Assembly: GCA_016617785.1 (NCBI GenBank)
Contig: JADILM010000009.1
Span: forward strand, 1,054,001-1,118,000
Source: Sporobolomyces roseus
Taxonomy: Eukaryota > Basidiomycota > Microbotryomycetes > Sporidiobolales > Sporidiobolaceae
Direction: 5' to 3'
Length of the DNA: 64,000 nt
Both the position numbers and the translations under genes were made by a program. Under the pieces are notes generated by a model. It did no database searches. It was not told where the DNA came from and saw nothing but the letters and a program-made list of their open reading frames with translations. Positions 59,202-64,000 of the stretch are shown in pieces (positions within the stretch are counted from its first letter, which is position 1; each line of letters starts with the position of its first letter).

Positions 59202-60769
59202 CTAAGCGAATTTCGCACTAGAGATACCACCGTTTGAACCACCGAAGAAACTCGAACCGAATGAAGCTACTTTCCGACTGATTGATGAAGATCTTTGTTT
59301 CCCGATCGGAGGTCGTTTGGGGTCTGCAGGAGGAAGAGCTTGAGAGGAAAAAGAAGAGGAAGGAGATTTCTCGTCGAATCGTCGAGTGGGAGCAGTAGTA
59401 TCGGGTGAAGTGGGTGGAGTCGTTGTTGAAGGTTCATGGTCGGAGAACGGTGAACGAGGTGAAGTGGATTCTATCGAATCGGAAAGGACTTCTTGAGGTT
59501 CTTCGACCAACGACGACATTGCGAGAGGAATGTCGATTCCTCCTTTCTCTTCGCTCTGTAAAGGTTCTCCAGCATCTTCCTTCTCGTGAATCGTCTTGAC
59601 ATGTCGTTTATCCTTGCCCAACTGGACTTCATCGACCGCTCTCGCTTTCCTTCCCAATTGACTAGCACTCAAATCCTCCTCCTCTTCCTCTTCCTCCCCA
59701 CCCTCCTTCTTCTCCGTATACTGATCTTTGATAGCTTTCGCATCTTTCGCCCATTCGTCACGTTCCAGTCTCTCCTTCTCTTGTTCCTCTTTGAGTTTCT
59801 TCGCACCTTTACTCCAATGCTCAACATAAAACTTTTCTTCCAACTCCCCATACTCTGCCGCCCTACAACAATCCCTACAGCAATCGACGACGGGTACGAG
59901 AGTCGCAGCGTGTGGGTGTGAGGTAGGTAAAGGAGGTTTCTGGTCGAGAGGTGTTTGAGGAGGTTTTCGAGGGGAGGTACTTGAGAGTGAGGGTGATGGA
60001 AGGGGAGAAGCGGATTTAGGGGCTGGCGAAAGAGGGAGTGGGAGGGAAGTAGGTGACGTAGACATTCGGAGAATTGGTTTCGAAGTTTTCGTCAAGAGGC
60101 ATGGTCGACTACACCTTCTAGTGACAGTAGGGATCTTCAACCTCAATCTCGTAGGAGCGTTCGGGGTGAAGGCTGGGTCGTCGTCGAGCAGCTCCTCCTC
60201 GTCGTCCGTGTAAGATCGATCAGACCAAGAACCGCTCCCTCGTCGAGCTCGTCGAGGTCTTTGAGTCGGACACTTGAAGCCTTGATGCTTTTCTCGCTCG
60301 GGCGATGATTCTCTTCGTCTTGAGGTCGAGGTGACTCCGCTTGAGACTGCTCCAGTATTGAGTAGAGGTTCGAGGGTAGCTGAAAGTCCATTTCGTAATG
60401 AACACCAAGCTCTCGAGGTCGCTCCGCTGAAACTAGGTGTTTCGAGACTGTGACCCATTAAACCGATTCAGCGCTGCTTCATAGCAGACTGAGAACGGAA
60501 AGAGCGACTCACGAATAAGTTCTCACAGCGATTTGTTTCTTGCCTAAATCCCTCTTGAAAGCCTGAGCCATGGCCTGTTCCACTTCTCCTTCATCTGCCA
60601 ACTCGATCAATACCGCCAATGAACAGAATGAGACCTTCTTGTAGTCTGAAGTTGAGTGTGAATGATGTGAAAGGGTTGAATTGAGAACCGAGTGGGGAGA
60701 AATCGAAGAAGGAGAGGATGAGGGTATGTTGAGTGCTTCCAAATCACTCGTTGTTATGTAGCTGGTCAT
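59202..60769 (-). CDS. Unknown Ser/Pro-rich acidic protein
   Basis: Two exons (60769-60513 and 60447-59202, 65-nt intron) encode 500 residues. It starts MTSYITTSDLEALNIPSSSP and continues with a predicted small helical stretch (EVEQAMAQAFKRDLGKKQI). Then come Ser/Arg/Pro-rich sequence, a Cys pair (VDCCRDCCRAAEYGELEE) and a charged coiled coil rich in Lys/Glu. The Ser-rich C-terminus ends GSSFFGGSNGGISSAKFA. I do not recognise the family. The CCRDCC pattern followed by a coiled coil might bind metal or be lipidated; this is a guess. The start was chosen as the first ATG of the open frame that splices in phase. Confidence 0.68.
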
Positions 60770-61223
60770 CTCTGTTGTGGTTGGAGAGAAGAGGGGAGGA
60801 GCGAGAGGAAAGAAGGGAAGAGAGGTTCGGCCCAAGTGGGGTCTAGAGCGAGGAAGGGAAAAAGTTGCTGGGCTCGTGACCAGGTTTGACCTCGCAGGAA
60901 GTCGCTCTCAAACTGCTACTGTCGCCGAGAGGCGATGTATCGTAGTCAAGGAGCGCGAACATAGAAGTTAACGATTTCGAAGGAGACCAACGAAGGACAG
61001 AAAACAAAGCTTTCGATCCCTTTCGCAACATCACCCTCGCAAAACCGTCGAAGCTAAGCACTGAGTCGACAGTTGACTACGGTGCGCACGCTTTTAGAGA
61101 GTACCGAACAAGCGAAGAACCCTCGCTCTCCCCAACTCTCCCTTACTGCCTTTTTACCGATACCCAAACTGAAAAAATAATGATAACAACACCATCCCAA
61201 CCCTCTTCGCCTCCTATCATAGT
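60770..61223. other. Intergenic
   Basis: This is the upstream region of the Ser-rich gene and the 3' flank of the F-box gene. No further gene is visible. Confidence 0.55.
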
Positions 61224-63408
61224 CTAATCGAATCTCAATACCCTCACCCTCTCCCCCACCCCTCCCTCCCCACTCTCTCCAACAACCACGATCTTATCCT
61301 CATCAACCAAAATCTTCCTTACTTTCTCCGGCCTCCCCTCTACCTCACTCCTCTCACTCTCTCTCCTAACCGGCAATCCCTTGGCTCTTCTCGACTTCAT
61401 TCGTTGAAACTCAGTCCCTTCCTCTTCGATTTCTTCCCCCAAAGTAGTTGTAATCTCTGTCATTTCCTCCTCCTTTTCCTCCCTTTTCCGTTTCCCTTGA
61501 GCTCCAGAGGCAAGTGACCAAACTTTGAATGCCCCATCATCTCCAGCACTCACAACCTTGTGTTCCTTCCCCCTTCCTTCAGATCGAATGATAGCTACAC
61601 TCCCAACCCTCGCAGTATGTCCAAACAAGGTTTTTTCGTGTCGGATCTCGAGTTTTTGAGAGTTGCGAGAGACGAAGTAGACTGAGATAGTGTTGTTTGC
61701 GAGGGAGGTTACTATGTAGGGTGAGGAATATTCGATTGAAGTGACTGGTGAGGATGGGGGAGGGGTAGGAGAAAAGGGAAGGGAATGACGACGAGCGGGG
61801 AGGGGAGTGGAGGTCGGAGGTGAGAGCGCGGAGAGGACGGAGATTGAAGCTGAAGAGGAGGGAGAGGAGGGAAGGGAAATGGTGAATTCTAGATGTACGG
61901 AAGAAATTTCGTCAGTTTGAGTATGTGAAGATTGGAAGATAGTGGGAGAGCGGTACCTTGTAATCCGACTGTCCAGTTATTGGGGAAGACTGGTAAACTA
62001 TAAGCTAAACTAACTTTGAACGATCTGTCCTTGTCCCTTGATCGAACCTTTTCCAGTGAAAGAACGACAGGTGCCCATCTCTCCCTACTTTGTAAAGGAG
62101 TCTCGGTCTCCCTCACTTCCAACCCGCCCTCTTTCGTGGTCGAGAGCTGATAGAACCGTAGAGTGAATGACTTTGAACAAGTGACGAGGAGTGGATAGTG
62201 AAGTTTAGCGAGTGAGACTGAATCGAACGGTGTAGTGCTCGAGTGGGTGTAGACGGACGAAGAAAGAGATAGGGAAGTATCAACTTCTTCGAAATAGAAT
62301 GGAGTTGCAGTCGTAGGGAATTGTAAGCGGAAAATCGAGAATTGACCGGTTGAGTAAAAGACTGAGAGGAGGATCACGGGAGAGGAAGAGGAGGGGGCAG
62401 ATTCGTCAAGTCTTAGCTCGGTGATTGAGAGGGGAGGTCGAAAGTCTGGTCGAGATGAATAGAAGTCAGAGAGGCGGGAAGAGGAGATGGATGCTAGGTG
62501 GTGCGTGGTGCCAGAGGGGACAGTGTGTGAGATAGTGATAGTTGGAGGATCGGATGGGAAGGGTGAGGGAGCTCGAGTAGCGGAAATGAAGTATTGTTGA
62601 TAAACTTGTAAGAGCGTTTCATGGCGTTCTTCTCGGAGTGCAGGAGGCGGTCGTCGAGCTTCGGGTTCGCCAGGTAGAGAGATGTCGGTAGGGAGTGGGG
62701 CTAAGACGGCTTTGCGAACCGTGTTGGTCAAGACTGTACTCGATTTCGCAGAGCCATTCCTCCAATTCGTCGAGATCTTGTACAGGTCTTTCCATGGTCG
62801 TGATCGAGCGATTGTAGAGCCACCGAGAGCGTGTCGTCTAGTTGAAGCTGAGGCGTAGGTTCGAAGGTAGAGGTATCTCCAGAGCTGCGAATAAACGGAT
62901 TAATCGATTTCAGAGGAGCAAAAGAGGGTAAACGTTGACTCACTTGAGGATCCTGTGATAGCCGATACCATGCCGACGACACTCTCGACACAGTGACGAG
63001 ATCATGGGCGGTCAAGAAGGACAAACAACGAAGAAGGACTTCTTCAGAGAGGGAGCCTTCGAGCGAAAGTGGTGCGGGAAGGGTCAGAGTCGGCTTCGAT
63101 CGTTTTGAGGAGCTAAAAATCTCTGAGCGTATCAGTACAGTGTTACTCGTGAACTGTCTGCCTCGTTCTTGCCCTTTCATGCCTTCGATCCCGCGCCACC
63201 TCTCTCCTCCACTTCCAAAAGATCTCGCTTAAAACGGCTGATGGAAGACAGGAACTCGAGCTCACCCAGTAGTCTTGTATCTCAGCTTAGCACCACCTGT
63301 CTTCCCCTCTCTTACGGTCGCGCTCGTTAGCCCTTCGTTCGAATTTGCCGATGTTGATGAACGATCCTCTTCCTTCTCTCCTTCGCTCGATCTTGTTCGC
63401 TTGCCCAT
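61224..63408 (-). CDS. F-box/WD-repeat protein
   Basis: The gene starts at MGKRTRSSEGEKEEDRSS (ATG 63408). The next exon begins at an acceptor GATTTTTAG and contains the F-box: LSEEVLLRCLSFLTAHDLVT ... VSSAWYRLSQDPQ. Later exons (62.7-61.9 kb) have irregular beta-propeller sequence (LARLHYPLL-like strands, FTLRFYQLSTTK). The last exon has SPYIVTSLANNTISVYFVSR, LFGHTARVGSVA and VVSAGDDGAFKVWSLASG before a charged tail ending VRVLRFD at 61224. It is likely the substrate receptor of an SCF ubiquitin ligase; the pombe Pof-type F-box/WD proteins are the nearest analogues I know. The substrate is unknown, and the exon borders between 62.9 and 61.9 kb are approximate. Confidence 0.8.
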
Positions 63409-63672
63409 CTCAGGTGATATGTATATTGATGTAGAGTGTGTCGGAAGCCTAAGGAGAGTAATCGAGAGGTGTAGTGAAGTGCAGCAAGTCAAGCGAGATT
63501 AGGGATTCGTTCCTCTCCTTGCTCCGGTTCACCACTTAGCTTGCTCTGCTACTTGGGTCCGCTACTCAGGTCAACTCTACAGGCAGTTCAGGATCCGATC
63601 AACACGACAAGGAACGCGTCCTCCCTCCCCTTTCTCTTCCAACCCCACCTTCCGGTTCTCTCCCCCTCAACA

Positions 63673-64000
63673 ATGGCAGACACGAATGCAGAACTCTTAG
63701 CTGTACGTAGGCAAGCTCTGCTATCCATTCGCGAGCTGATAGTGTGAGGTAAACCTTCATACAGATTCTATCGAGTGTTCGACCCCTGTTACTCCCAGAC
63801 CTCCCTTCTCCTCCTCCCTCTCCTTCGCCATCCCACACTATCAACGGGAAAAGGAAACATGAATCGCTCTCGGAAGGTCCCAAACCAAGAGCAGAATCAG
63901 ACAATCAAATCGATTCAAAGTGAGTTTGAGTAGTCTCGCTACGTCTTCCATATGCGCTGATGTGGTGGGGATCCACTCTCCTCACAGACGATCTCGACCG
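63673..64000 (+). CDS. Truncated gene at window edge, unknown
   Basis: Three exons can be followed: 63673-63702 (MADTNAELLA), 63765-63919 (ILSSVRPLLLPDLPSPPPSP onward, ending DNQIDSK) and 63988 to beyond the window. The joins are GTACGT/TACAG in phase 0 and GTGAGT/CACAG in phase 2. The visible 65 or so residues include a short Leu-rich helix, a Pro/Ser run and a Lys/Arg patch. That is too little to identify. It is divergent from the F-box gene across about 260 bp. Confidence 0.6.

Noticed and set aside
1..64000. tRNA, rRNA, CRISPR arrays and intact transposable elements
   Set aside because: I looked for cloverleaf-like repeats, direct-repeat arrays, transposase or reverse-transcriptase motifs and long terminal repeats, and found none that I could support by eye.

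Overview
The window is nuclear DNA of a fungus. The genes are dense and carry many short spliceosomal introns, mostly about 50-90 nt, with GTRNGY donors, a CTGAC/CTGAT branch site and a YAG acceptor. Intergenic and UTR sequence is strongly CT-rich. The gene content (VAC8, ATG16, SPO22/ZIP4, a CCCH protein with a DUF7923-like region, a LIM-LIM-C1-RhoGAP) and the intron density suggest a basidiomycete. I would guess Pucciniomycotina, but that placement is an inference from style, not from a marker gene.

Layout: 1-4.4 kb holds the 3' end of porphobilinogen deaminase, an Mtf2-like mitochondrial protein and a WDR83/MORG1 protein. 4.9-8.1 kb holds a membrane-anchored ADAM metalloprotease. 8.9-15.8 kb is an accessory block with four members of a family I do not recognise; the members are diverged but share one exon plan. 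16.1-39.7 kb is conserved core: a LIM/C1 RhoGAP, a YAP1/PAP1-type bZIP factor, an SSH4/EAR1 Rsp5 adaptor, 6-phosphogluconolactonase, a SNF2/STH1 remodeller with a divergent unknown partner, and SPO22/ZIP4. 40.2-45.3 kb holds an uncertain gene, an HMG-box factor, ATG16 and a small uncertain gene. 45.25-48.3 kb is a second accessory block with a fifth family member, a duplicated segment and another orphan. 48.5-63.4 kb is core again: a CCCH protein, CFT1/CPSF160, VAC8, an unknown Ser-rich protein and an F-box/WD protein. A truncated gene starts at the right edge.

The most unusual items are: (a) the five-member orphan family, with all introns in phase 0, similar exon lengths and an invariant Trp at residue 74-81; (b) a diverged inverted duplication of about 650 bp placed upstream of two members of that family; (c) consecutive 9-nt and 3-nt microexons that complete the first LIM domain of the RhoGAP; (d) one-base lesions in otherwise well conserved coding sequence (6-phosphogluconolactonase, one orphan paralog) and a missing 5' splice site inside the HMG box. 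I derived splice sites by hand from reading frame, consensus and family conservation. Where that failed I say so.
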